Positions 1 to 7,535 of a stretch of 64,000 bases of DNA are shown here, piece after piece. The stretch comes from Geodermatophilus dictyosporus (GTDB lineage Bacteria > Actinomycetota > Actinomycetes > Mycobacteriales > Geodermatophilaceae). Location: positions 58,467-122,466 of the forward strand of contig NZ_FOWQ01000010.1 of the NCBI RefSeq assembly GCF_900115505.1, written 5' to 3'. The notes beneath the pieces are model-generated. The model saw only the letters and a program-made list of their open reading frames with translations, was not told the DNA's origin and did no database searches. A program made the position numbers and the translations under genes. The stretch's first letter is position 1. Each line of letters opens with the position of its first letter.

Positions 1-168
1 GCGCCCGGCCTGCTCGACCGCGTCTGGCAGCTCCGCGCGAACGTCACGGCCTACGACGCCACCTACGTCGCGCTCGCGGAGGCCCTGGGGTGCGCACTGG
101 TGACGGCGGACGGCCGGCTGACCCGCGCACCCGGCCTCGCGTGTCCCGTGACGGTGGTCCCCCGCTAG
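1..168 (+). CDS. VapC-like PIN-domain toxin, C-terminal fragment
   Basis: Only the last 55 codons are inside the window; the start and any antitoxin lie upstream. The readable part ends in the pattern YDATYVALAE, then a hydrophobic strand and VTAD, which is the usual C-terminal half of PIN-domain ribonucleases of the VapC type: the Asp of YDA and the Asp of TAD are two of the acidic residues that hold the catalytic metal. VapC proteins cleave RNA and are normally held by a VapB antitoxin encoded just before them; that partner cannot be seen here. The product ends at TAG, 47 bases before the next gene. The call rests on motif alone, because the N-terminal Asp of the PIN fold is missing from view. 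Confidence 0.72.
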   Translation, partial: APGLLDRVWQLRANVTAYDATYVALAEALGCALVTADGRLTRAPGLACPVTVVPR

Positions 169-215
169 GTCCCGGCGTCCGTTCCACCGCTCGACCCGCC
201 GGGTAGGGCGAGGCG

Positions 216-1832
216 ATGACCGAGCACGACGTCGTCGTCGTCGGCAGCGGCATCAACGCCCTCGTCGCCGCGGCCACCCTCGCGCGGGCCGGCCGGGACG
301 TCGGCGTCTACGAGCGCGCTCCCCGGCTCGGCGGGGCCATCCGCACCGAGACCGACACCCCGGCCCCCGGGTACACGACCGACCTGCTCTCCTGCTGGCA
401 CCCGCTCTTCGTCGGCGGTCCCGCCTACCCGGCGCTGCAGGACGAGCTCGACCGGCGCGGCGTCGTCTACCGCAACACCGACCTCCCGTCCGCCGCGGTG
501 CTGACCGACGGGTCGACGGCGGTGCTGTCCACCGACGCCGACGTCACCGCCGCGGACTTCGAGCGGCTGGCCCCCGGCGACGGCGAGGCGTGGCAGAGCT
601 TCCTCACCGAGTTCGGCAGCCGTGCCGGCCTGGCGTTCGGCGCGCTCGGCACCGAGCTGGTCTCCCTCGACGGGCTCAGGCTGGCGCTCACGGCGCTGTG
701 GCAGCTGGGTCCGCGCGGCCTGCTGCAGTTCGGCGCCGAGGGCCTGGAGTCGGCGCGCAGCTGGCTGTCGGGCCGGTTCACCTCGCCCACGGTGCACGGG
801 CTGCTCTCCCCGTGGGTGGGCCACGAGGGCCTCGGCCCCGACGACGCGTTCAGCGGCTTCATCAACAAGGTCATCGCGCTGGCCCTCGCCCAGGGCGGCT
901 GCCCGGTGCCCGTGGGTGGCGGCGTGCGGCTCGTCGAGGCGCTGGCCGGCATCGTCACCGACGCCGGCGGCACCGCGCGCACCGACGCGGACGTCGTGCG
1001 CATCGAGACGGCGGGTGGGCGGGCCACCGGCGTGGCCCTGGCCGACGGCGAGCGGATCGGTGCGCGCGAGGCGGTGCTGGCGAGCGTCACCCCGCAGGCG
1101 CTGTACCTGCGGCTGCTGCCCGGGTCCGCCGTCCCCGCCGACGTCCGCGACGCCGCCCGCGGCTACCGGTACGGCCGCGGCGACATGCAGGTTCACCTCG
1201 CGCTGTCGGAGCCGCCGCGCTGGGCCGACGACCAGGACCGGCTCTCCCGGGCGGCCATCGTGCACGTCTCCGGCGGGATGGACGACGTCAGCCGCGCGGT
1301 CAACGAGGCGCAGCGGCACCTGCTGCCCGCCCACCCGACCATCGTCGCCGGGCAGCCCGCCGCGCTGGACCCTACGCGGGTACCTGCGGGCGCCGGAGCC
1401 CTGTGGCTGCAGCTGCAGGAGACGCCGGGCCGCCCGGTCGGGGACGCCGCCGGGGAGATCGACGTCGGCGACGGCACCTGGACCGAGGACCTCCGCGAGC
1501 GCTACGCCGACCGCGTCGTCGACCGGCTCGGCCGGCACGTGACGAACCTCGACTCCGCGCTCGTCGGCCGCCGCGTCCTGTCCCCGGGTGATCTCGAGGC
1601 CTGGAACTCCAACCTGGTCGGCGGCGACCCCTACTCGGGCGCCTGCACGCTCGACCAGTTCCTCGTCTGGCGGCCGACGGCGCGCACCCGCGGGCACCGC
1701 ACCCCCGTGCGGGGCCTGTGGCACATCGGCGCCTCCACCCACCCGGGGCCGGGGCTCGGCGGGGCCAGCGGCCTGCTCGCCGTGCAGCAGGTGCTCGCCC
1801 GCGGCCGCCGTCCCGCGCTGCTGCGGCGATGA
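216..1832 (+). CDS. FAD-dependent oxidoreductase of the phytoene desaturase (CrtI-like) family
   Basis: A 538-residue protein. Residues 5-45 form a Rossmann dinucleotide fold with VGSGINALVAA and, after an acidic strand end (YERAPRLGG), the second glycine motif typical of amine-oxidase and CrtI-like flavoproteins. The C-terminus carries the closing FAD motif (GLWHIGASTHPGPGLGGASG, about residues 500-520). Family members desaturate or isomerise carotenoids and related lipids, but many actinobacterial copies are of unknown substrate. No crtB, crtE or other carotenoid gene is nearby, so the substrate is open. The ATG follows a GGGCGAGG ribosome site. Its stop overlaps the next start by four bases (ATGA), so the DUF1810 gene is probably translationally coupled. 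Confidence 0.85.
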   Translation: MTEHDVVVVGSGINALVAAATLARAGRDVGVYERAPRLGGAIRTETDTPAPGYTTDLLSCWHPLFVGGPAYPALQDELDRRGVVYRNTDLPSAAVLTDGSTAVLSTDADVTAADFERLAPGDGEAWQSFLTEFGSRAGLAFGALGTELVSLDGLRLALTALWQLGPRGLLQFGAEGLESARSWLSGRFTSPTVHGLLSPWVGHEGLGPDDAFSGFINKVIALALAQGGCPVPVGGGVRLVEALAGIVTDAGGTARTDADVVRIETAGGRATGVALADGERIGAREAVLASVTPQALYLRLLPGSAVPADVRDAARGYRYGRGDMQVHLALSEPPRWADDQDRLSRAAIVHVSGGMDDVSRAVNEAQRHLLPAHPTIVAGQPAALDPTRVPAGAGALWLQLQETPGRPVGDAAGEIDVGDGTWTEDLRERYADRVVDRLGRHVTNLDSALVGRRVLSPGDLEAWNSNLVGGDPYSGACTLDQFLVWRPTARTRGHRTPVRGLWHIGASTHPGPGLGGASGLLAVQQVLARGRRPALLRR

Positions 1833-2251
1833 GCGGCGACCTGTTCGGCCTGCAGCGCTTCGTCGACGCCCAGGCCGGCAGCTACGAGCAGGCGCTGGCG
1901 GAGCTGCGCGCCGGGCGCAAGACCAGCCACTGGATGTGGTTCGTCTTCCCGCAGGTCGCCGGGCTCGGCCGCAGCCCGACGGCGCAGCACTACGCGATCG
2001 CCGGCCTCGATGAGGCACGCGCCTACCTCGCGCACCCGGTGCTCGGCCCGCGGCTGATCGAGTGCGCACGGGTGCTGACCGAGCTGCCCCGTGCCGACCC
2101 GGTGGCGGTGTTCGGCCCGATCGACGCGGTCAAGCTGCGCTCGTCGATGACCCTGTTCGCGCGCGCGGACCCGGACGAGGCGGCCTTCCGCGCCGTCCTC
2201 GAGCGGTACTTCGGCGGCGCGGAGGACGAGGCGACGACGGCCCGCCTGTAG
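1829..2251 (+). CDS. DUF1810 family protein
   Basis: A 140-residue soluble protein starting at the ATG inside the ATGA overlap with the oxidoreductase gene. It has the features of DUF1810: an N-terminal LQRFVDAQ helix, then KTSHWMWFVFPQVAGLG (about residues 32-48), the block QHYAI, and a C-terminal KLRSSMTLF segment. The family is small, compact and without a proven biochemical role. The window gives no further clue beyond co-translation with a flavoprotein. A palindromic element begins 11 bases after its stop. Confidence 0.85.
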   Translation: MSGDLFGLQRFVDAQAGSYEQALAELRAGRKTSHWMWFVFPQVAGLGRSPTAQHYAIAGLDEARAYLAHPVLGPRLIECARVLTELPRADPVAVFGPIDAVKLRSSMTLFARADPDEAAFRAVLERYFGGAEDEATTARL

Positions 2252-2262
2252 TCCCGAGCCCA

Positions 2263-2298
2263 GTCGTGCTCTGAACACTGCTGTGGTCAGCGCACGAC
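2263..2298. repeat. Palindromic repeat copy 1 (GTCGTGC family)
   Basis: Inverted repeat with arms GTCGTGCTCTG and CAGCGCACGAC (one mismatch) and an inner ACAC/GTGG pairing. It is the most diverged of five copies in this window (others at 19154, 19222, 57190 and 57232). It lies between two co-directional genes and could end the DUF1810 transcript. A possible GTG start at 2283 for the next gene lies inside it, which argues against that start. Confidence 0.8.
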
Positions 2299-2360
2299 TT
2301 GCCACCAGGACAGGTGCCGCCCGGCGCGCGGTGGCACCGGGTGTCGGCGAGGCTGGGCCG

Positions 2361-3419
2361 GTGAGCGACGACAACAGCGGGTCCGGGTACGTCACCAGCG
2401 GGCAGGAGTACGCCCGCGACACCAACTACCTCGAGGACCGGATCACCGCCGACGGGTCCAGCGGGTGGCCGGTGGAGCCCGGCCGCTACCGGCTGGTCAT
2501 CGCCCGGGCCTGTCCGTGGGCCAACCGCGCGGCGATCGTGCGCCGGCTGCTCGGCCTGGAGCCGGTCATCTCGATGGGCATCTGCGGACCCACCCACGAC
2601 GAGCGCAGCTGGACCTTCGACCTCGACCCCGACGGCCGCGACCCGGTGCTGGGCTACGAGCGGCTGCAGGAGGCATTCCTCGCGCGCGACCCGCAGTACC
2701 CGCGCGGCATCACGGTGCCGGCGATGGTCGACGTCCCGACGAAGGCCGTCGTCACCAACGCCTTCATGCAGATGACGCTCGACTTCTCCACCGAGTGGAC
2801 GGCGCACCACCGCGACGGCGCCCCCGACCTCTACCCCGAGAAGCTGCGCGACGAGATGGGCGAGGTCATGCAGCGCGTCTACACCGAGGTCAACAACGGC
2901 GTGTACCGCTGCGGCTTCGCCGGCTCGCAGCGTGCCTACGACCGGGCCTACGACCGGGTGTGGACGGCGCTGGACTGGCTGGAGGAGCGGCTGTCGACGC
3001 AGCGGTACCTGATGGGCGACACGATCACCGAGGCCGACGTCCGGCTGTTCACCACGCTGGCCCGCTTCGACGCCGTCTACCACGGCCACTTCAAGTGCAA
3101 CCGGCAGAAGCTGACCGAGATGCCGGCGCTCTGGGGCTACGCGCGCGACCTCTTCCAGACGCCGGGGTTCGGCGACACCACCGACTTCCCGCAGATCAAG
3201 GAGCACTACTACGTCGTCCACGCCGACATCAACCCGACGCAGGTCATCCCGATGGGGCCGGACACGTCGGTCTGGCTGACCCCGCACGGCCGTGAGGAGC
3301 TCGGCGGCTCACCCTTCGGCGACGGCACGCCGCCCGGACCGGTCGCGCCCGGCGAGGAGGTCCCGGCCGACCACGGACCCGGCGGGATCGGCCACCGCCC
3401 CGACGGGGAACGGCACTAG
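2361..3419 (+). CDS. Xi-class glutathione S-transferase (glutathionyl-hydroquinone reductase type)
   Basis: A 352-residue protein when started at GTG 2361; an in-frame GTG at 2283 falls inside a palindromic repeat and would add a non-homologous stretch. The catalytic Cys sits in CPWANR (Cys51), the hallmark of xi-class transferases (YqjG/ECM4), followed by the long linker containing SMGICGPTHDERSW and an all-helical C-terminal domain with TEADVRLFTTLARFD and HFKCNR. Known enzymes reduce glutathionyl-hydroquinones; in actinobacteria, which make mycothiol rather than glutathione, the natural thiol is probably different (inference). The C-terminal 35 residues are acidic, Pro/Gly-rich and variable. 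Confidence 0.88.
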   Translation: MSDDNSGSGYVTSGQEYARDTNYLEDRITADGSSGWPVEPGRYRLVIARACPWANRAAIVRRLLGLEPVISMGICGPTHDERSWTFDLDPDGRDPVLGYERLQEAFLARDPQYPRGITVPAMVDVPTKAVVTNAFMQMTLDFSTEWTAHHRDGAPDLYPEKLRDEMGEVMQRVYTEVNNGVYRCGFAGSQRAYDRAYDRVWTALDWLEERLSTQRYLMGDTITEADVRLFTTLARFDAVYHGHFKCNRQKLTEMPALWGYARDLFQTPGFGDTTDFPQIKEHYYVVHADINPTQVIPMGPDTSVWLTPHGREELGGSPFGDGTPPGPVAPGEEVPADHGPGGIGHRPDGERH

Positions 3420-3423
3420 CCGC

Positions 3424-3681
3424 TCAGCACCCGCCTCCGCCGTCGCCCCCGCCGCCACCACCGCCGTCGAAGCCGCCGCCCCAGCCACCGCCGTCGGAAC
3501 CAAGACCTGCGTGGCCACCGCTGAGGTAGGCCCCGCCGGCGAGGTAGCCGACGTCGTCCACGCGGGGAGAACGCCGGCCCCGGACGGCGGGACGCCGTCC
3601 GGCACGCGCTCGGGAGCGCTGCACGCCGAAGGCCACCAGGAGCACCGCTGCCACCACCACGAGGAGCACGACCGCCGTCAT
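3424..3681 (-). CDS. Small Gly-rich single-span membrane protein, copy A
   Basis: An 85-residue protein. Residues 2-20 (TAVVLLVVVAAVLLVAFGV) form one membrane span or uncleaved signal, followed by an Arg-rich stretch and then a tail of GGGWGGGFDGGGGGGG type ending in Cys. The next gene upstream on this strand encodes a near twin (MTAVV start, span, basic segment, Gly/Asp/Ser tail), so this is not a chance reading frame of GC-rich DNA. Similar W-G-G-G tails occur at the end of actinobacterial TIGR04222-type membrane proteins, but the homology cannot be settled here. Function unknown. Confidence 0.6.
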   Translation of the reverse strand: MTAVVLLVVVAAVLLVAFGVQRSRARAGRRPAVRGRRSPRVDDVGYLAGGAYLSGGHAGLGSDGGGWGGGFDGGGGGGGDGGGGC

Positions 3682-3731
3682 GGCGGAACTGTCCCGCGGG
3701 GGAGGCCGGTGCGCCAGTGCCGTCCGCCGGG

Positions 3732-3950
3732 TCAGTCGCCCCCGCCGCCTCCGCCACAGTCGCCGCTGCCGTCGGAACCGCCCCAGCCGCCGCTGTCGGA
3801 CGAGTGGCCGTCGTGGTCGTAGCCGCCCGATCCGCCGTCGCCGGCCGAGTGCCGGCCACGGTGGTGACGACGCGGTGCGGCACCCCGCGCCACCCCGACA
3901 CCCAGGCCGAGAAGGACCGCCAGCACGACCAGGACCACGACTGCCGTCAT
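3732..3950 (-). CDS. Small Gly-rich single-span membrane protein, copy B
   Basis: A 72-residue twin of the protein encoded just downstream at 3424-3681. Both open with MTAVV plus a hydrophobic span, a short basic segment and a tail rich in Gly, Asp and Ser (DSGGWGGSDGSG) with a Cys near the end. ATG 3950 is preferred over GTG 3959 because it matches the start of the twin. The ATG overlaps the stop of a weak upstream frame (ATGA). Role unknown; a tandem duplication of a surface or membrane-anchored mini-protein is the plain reading. Confidence 0.55.
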   Translation of the reverse strand: MTAVVVLVVLAVLLGLGVGVARGAAPRRHHRGRHSAGDGGSGGYDHDGHSSDSGGWGGSDGSGDCGGGGGGD

Positions 3951-4258
3951 GGCGCGCACTGTGCCCGACCGCCGGCGCGTGCGGGGCCTCCCCGATCGTG
4001 GGGACCCGTACGGTCGGCAGCGCGGCCGGCGGAGGCGGCGACCGTCTCGTCGAGCGCCGCCTCCGCCGCCCTCACGTCGGGCGGGGAGGTCAGGGGTCCC
4101 GCGCGCGAGCGCAGGCTGCCAGCAGCGGTACCCCCAACCCCGATACCTCCCCGCCCGGTGGCCCCGGCCCAGTCGCCCAGGTCGGGGTCACGCCAGGGAG
4201 GCGTGCACGAGCGACCGGTGCGGGGAGCGGGAGGACCGGTCCCGGCGGTCGCGTGCAC
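3947..4258 (-). CDS. Hypothetical protein (doubtful)
   Basis: A 103-codon frame with a GTG start whose stop overlaps the start of the mini membrane protein gene (ATGA), as in a translationally coupled pair. The C-terminal half (DVRAAEAALDETVAASAGRA) reads like a helix with real-protein composition, while the N-terminal half is Pro/Gly/Arg-rich and unconvincing. It fills the otherwise empty stretch 3951-4270, in which nothing else is seen. It may be a coding remnant. Confidence 0.3.
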   Translation of the reverse strand: MHATAGTGPPAPRTGRSCTPPWRDPDLGDWAGATGRGGIGVGGTAAGSLRSRAGPLTSPPDVRAAEAALDETVAASAGRAADRTGPHDRGGPARAGGRAQCAP

Positions 4259-4270
4259 GCCGGGGAGGGG

Positions 4271-6352
4271 TCAGTCGGGCGAGAAGCCGGGGGTGGCGAG
4301 GGTCGGGGACGCGACGTGGTGGACCTGGGCCCCGCCGCTGGTCGCCGCGGTCACGAACCCGGGCAGGCCGGCCACGAGCACGGCCTCCGGGAAGGCCAGC
4401 AGCCCCGAGGACGACGCCGAGGCGACCGGCGCAGGCGCGGGCGCGGGCGCTGGAGCGGCGGGCAACGGCACCGGGTCGGACGCCGGGCCGCCGGCGGGGA
4501 CGGTGCCGTCGGCGAGTGACGGTGTGGGCGGCGTGGACGCGTGGGTGGATCCGACGTTCCCGTCGGACCGCTCGGAGGAGACCCGGGAAGGCGGGTCGGC
4601 CACCGGCAGGGTGAGCGCGGCCACGGCCGACAGCAGCGACTGCTGGACGATCAGCGCAACGGCCGGGCCGGCCGCGGGCGCCACGGCGACAGCTGCCGAA
4701 GTGACGACCGGCGCCGCCACCGTGGTGTCCGGCGGCACGACCTCGGTCACCGGCGCGACGAGTGGCTCCACGGCGTCGGCGTCGGCGACCGGAACGAGGT
4801 GCTTGCCCACCGGCGCCGCTGCGACGACCTCGACCACCGGCGTCACGGCCTCGGCGACCACGTCGGCCACAGGGAGGTCGACCGGCGCCGGCACCACCGC
4901 GTCGACCACCGGCGCGGCGATCTCGGTCGCCGGCACGACGATGGGCGCGACCGCGTCGACGATCCCGGTCACCGGCGCCGGCACCACCGCGTCGACGACG
5001 GGCGTCAGCGTCGCGACGAGCGGGACGGCCGGCGTCCGGAACCCGGTGGCCCCCGCCGGCACGCGCTCGACGACGGGTGCCGCCACGTCGACGACCGGCG
5101 CCACCGACCCGGTGAGCGGGGCGGCCATCTCGACGACCGGTACCCCCGCCGCGACCACGGGAGCCACCGATCGGACCACCGGTGCCACGTCCTCGACGAC
5201 GGGACTCACCGACCCGATGACGGGTGCTGACACCTCGACGACCGGCGCCTCTGGCGCGACCACCTCGGCCACGGGCGCCGGAACGGGCGCCACCGCCTCG
5301 GCCACCGCCTTGGCCACCGGGGCCATCACCTCGGCCGCGCGCGCCAGGACGGGCGCTCCTGTCTCGGTGACGGGCGCAGCCACCTCGACGAGCGGCGCGG
5401 CCACCTCGACCGCAGGCGCGAGGACCGGCGTCACCGCCTCGACGATCGGCGCGGCGACCGTCGGAGGCCTCGCGACCTGGAGTCCGGGCGGACCAGCTCC
5501 CAGGACGGGGACGACCGGTCGGGCTCCCGGGCCAGCCGCCTTGACGACCGGGCGTGCCACCGGGGCCACGTCCTCGACCACCGGCGTCACGACATCGATG
5601 ACCGGTACTGCGACCGGGGGCACGACCTCAGCGACCGGCTCGACCACCGGCTCGATCGCAGGCTCGGCGACAGTCTCCACGACGGGCACGACAGTCTCGG
5701 CCACCGGCTCGGTGGCGGTGTCGCTCACCGGCTCGACGACCGGTTCCACGACCTCGTTCACGACGGGCTCGACAACGGCCTCGGTCGCGGGCTCGACAAC
5801 GGGCGGCGCGTCCTCGGCGACGTCCTCGGCGACGTCCTCGGCGACGTCCTCGGCGACGTCCTCGGCGACGTCCTCGGCGACGTCCTCGGCGACGTCCTCG
5901 GCGACGTCCTCGGCGACGTCCTCGGCGACGTCCTCGGCAACGTCCTCGGCGACGTCCTCGGCAACGTCCTCGGCAACGTCCTCGGCAACGTCCTCGGCGA
6001 CCGGTTGCACGACGGCCTCGACCGGAGCCGGCGGCTCGACCACCTCGTCGGTCACCGGCTCTACGGCCGGCGGTTCGTCGTCCACCACCGTCTCGACGAC
6101 CGGCTCCGCCACCTCGACCACCGTGTCGGCCGCCGACTCGACGTCCGCCTCCGCGACCGGCTCGGTCGCCGCGTCGACCACGTCCCCGGCCGGGTCGGGC
6201 AGGCCGTCGTCGGCGCGCGCGGCGCCGGGGAGAGCGAGCGCCAGCGCGCACAGGCAGCCCAGGAGCCCGATCAGCAGGAGGACCCGGCGCGCCCAGCACC
6301 CACTGACCGCGGAACCCGCGGCCGCCTCGGCTGAGCGCCCACCGTCCATCAC
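4271..6352 (-). CDS. Secreted Val/Pro/Ala-rich repeat protein with VAED array
   Basis: A 693-residue protein. An Arg-containing start, a hydrophobic core (VLLLIGLLGCLCALALALP, about residues 24-42) and a GAARA-DD site form a clear signal peptide. The rest is low-complexity: acidic (V/E/D/T/P) up to about residue 225, including about 16 uninterrupted VAED units, then a long region of degenerate repeats of VAPVVE/VTPVVD type, then a Ser/Ala/Pro linker and a short hydrophobic C-terminus ending HHVASPTLATPGFSPD. No enzymatic domain is visible; a cell-surface spacer or wall-associated protein is likely. A leaderless transcript is possible: TAGCCT lies six bases before the GTG at 6352. Repeats on the opposite strand create a long false frame. 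Confidence 0.75.
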   Translation of the reverse strand: MMDGGRSAEAAAGSAVSGCWARRVLLLIGLLGCLCALALALPGAARADDGLPDPAGDVVDAATEPVAEADVESAADTVVEVAEPVVETVVDDEPPAVEPVTDEVVEPPAPVEAVVQPVAEDVAEDVAEDVAEDVAEDVAEDVAEDVAEDVAEDVAEDVAEDVAEDVAEDVAEDVAEDVAEDAPPVVEPATEAVVEPVVNEVVEPVVEPVSDTATEPVAETVVPVVETVAEPAIEPVVEPVAEVVPPVAVPVIDVVTPVVEDVAPVARPVVKAAGPGARPVVPVLGAGPPGLQVARPPTVAAPIVEAVTPVLAPAVEVAAPLVEVAAPVTETGAPVLARAAEVMAPVAKAVAEAVAPVPAPVAEVVAPEAPVVEVSAPVIGSVSPVVEDVAPVVRSVAPVVAAGVPVVEMAAPLTGSVAPVVDVAAPVVERVPAGATGFRTPAVPLVATLTPVVDAVVPAPVTGIVDAVAPIVVPATEIAAPVVDAVVPAPVDLPVADVVAEAVTPVVEVVAAAPVGKHLVPVADADAVEPLVAPVTEVVPPDTTVAAPVVTSAAVAVAPAAGPAVALIVQQSLLSAVAALTLPVADPPSRVSSERSDGNVGSTHASTPPTPSLADGTVPAGGPASDPVPLPAAPAPAPAPAPVASASSSGLLAFPEAVLVAGLPGFVTAATSGGAQVHHVASPTLATPGFSPD
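5810..6001 (-). repeat. 12-bp tandem array encoding VAED
   Basis: Sixteen head-to-tail copies of a 12-bp unit (GTCCTCGGCGAC on the plus strand) with only single-base variants, encoding repeated VAED in the secreted protein. Such near-identical units expand and contract by slippage, so copy number probably differs between strains. Confidence 0.95.
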
Positions 6353-6400
6353 CGACAGGCTAGAGCCGGACTATCCGGTCCGCACCGCGGACGGAACGGG

Positions 6401-6427
6401 ATCAGACGATTCGTACCCGCACCCGCC
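6401..6427. repeat. Left copy of 27-bp direct repeat (duplicated AlaX 3' end)
   Basis: Begins with the 13-bp core ATCAGACGATTCG, identical to the core at 7509, and matches that copy at 24 of 27 positions. Read on the minus strand it encodes RVRVRIV and a TGA stop, against RLRVRIV and TGA at the true end of the AlaX gene. It therefore looks like the 3' tip of an AlaX gene without the gene, left 1.1 kb away from the real one. Confidence 0.8.
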
Positions 6428-6516
6428 CAGGAGCACAGCCAGCCACGAGTGCCCGCGGTGCTGCTGGGGTTCACCTGCGGGGTATCGATCGTCACGCGGA
6501 GGACAGGTGGGTGTTC

Positions 6517-7440
6517 CTAAGCCGCAGGCTGCAACAGTGCGTCACGTAGCTGTTGGGCCACCCGGGGGCTCAAACCCGCGCGCGTCAGGACCGTGACCGC
6601 GATGACGCTGACCACGAGACCTCCGGCCGTCCCGGGAAAGCCCCACACGGAGCCGACGATCGGCAAGGCCACCGCGATGACGAGCAGGACCCCTCCCAGC
6701 GCGTAGGTGAGGATCCGAGCGCTCCTCGACGAGCCGTCGAAGTCCTCAGGTGTCACTCCCAGAGGGAGGCGATCCCACCTGTTGCACACCTGCAGGCTCA
6801 GGTGCCTGCGCAGGTGGACGAGCAGGTGCTCGACCGGGAACGTCGAGGGTGTGTGCACGCGGCGTTTGAGGGACCTCAGGTCGCCCGCCATCTGTGCACC
6901 CCGGCGCCGCAACTCCTGCCTCTCCTGCCGTGAACCCGTAGCGAGCATGAGCGGGAGACGCTCGTACTTGCGTGCGAGGGACTCCAGACGCAACAGGATG
7001 GTCCGCTGGGTCCCCAGGTCCCCCCAATCGGCCTCGTGGCGTTCCAGGAAGAGGACGAGGTCCTTCGTGTCGATCACCGTGGTGGCCGGCGTCGCCACTC
7101 GGTTGCCGAGCACGAGCAACACGATCTCGATCACGTAGCCGGCACCGCTGATCACGGCGCCGACGACGACCCACGGCGTCGAGGCCCTGAGCGCGCCCGC
7201 GTATCCGACGAGCAGCCCCAGCCCCACCATCAGCAGCGCCGCGATCAACGGGCGGATCACACGGATCCAGGAGACCGCGACTCGCTGCCGAGCGAGGATT
7301 GCCGGGAGCGAACCACCGAGGCCAGCGTCGACAGCCGAGAGGACGCCGCTGTTGCGGATCTGTCGCCGCAAGATGAAGTGGCCCAGGCTCACTCGACGCA
7401 GGAGGCGCGAGGAGGACCGCAGTCGGGACACCGCCGCCAT
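6517..7440 (-). CDS. Hypothetical membrane protein of atypical composition
   Basis: A 307-residue protein from ATG 7440; an upstream in-frame GTG at 7488 would add 16 residues with no homology-like character. Basic N-terminus (residues 1-45), two hydrophobic spans (about 59-80 and 88-108, IRPLIAALLMVGLGLLVGYA and ASTPWVVVGAVISGAGYVIE), a soluble middle domain of about 130 residues with many Arg and Leu, then two more spans near the C-terminus. No family recognised. Its base composition is visibly less GC-rich than its neighbours, and it is bracketed by a 27-bp direct repeat, both of which suggest acquisition. No recombinase is present. Confidence 0.7.
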   Translation of the reverse strand: MAAVSRLRSSSRLLRRVSLGHFILRRQIRNSGVLSAVDAGLGGSLPAILARQRVAVSWIRVIRPLIAALLMVGLGLLVGYAGALRASTPWVVVGAVISGAGYVIEIVLLVLGNRVATPATTVIDTKDLVLFLERHEADWGDLGTQRTILLRLESLARKYERLPLMLATGSRQERQELRRRGAQMAGDLRSLKRRVHTPSTFPVEHLLVHLRRHLSLQVCNRWDRLPLGVTPEDFDGSSRSARILTYALGGVLLVIAVALPIVGSVWGFPGTAGGLVVSVIAVTVLTRAGLSPRVAQQLRDALLQPAA

Positions 7441-7508
7441 CGTCACATCACAGAGCGTGACACAACGATCACGATGCGGCTGGCACAACGGCCGTGTCGA
7501 GAGACAGC

Positions 7509-7535
7509 ATCAGACGATTCGCACGCGCAGCCGCC
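7509..7535. repeat. Right copy of 27-bp direct repeat, within the AlaX 3' end
   Basis: Covers the last codons and stop of the AlaX gene. Paired with the copy at 6401; the three differences between copies fall so that the encoded peptide changes only once (Leu to Val). Together they enclose the atypical membrane-protein gene. Confidence 0.8.

Noticed and set aside
165..2069. Long minus-strand open frame opposite the oxidoreductase gene
   Set aside because: Arg/Ala/Gly-rich shadow of a real gene with family motifs on the plus strand; no start site or homology.
2283..2360. Upstream GTG start for the glutathione transferase
   Set aside because: The codon lies inside a palindromic repeat and the extra residues do not fit the family.
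5810..6001. Possible CRISPR-like array
   Set aside because: Units are contiguous 12-bp coding repeats with no spacers.
3717..6596. 959-codon plus-strand frame with Thr/Ser/Ala repeats
   Set aside because: It is the complement of the VAED repeat protein; the minus strand has a signal peptide, the plus frame has none.
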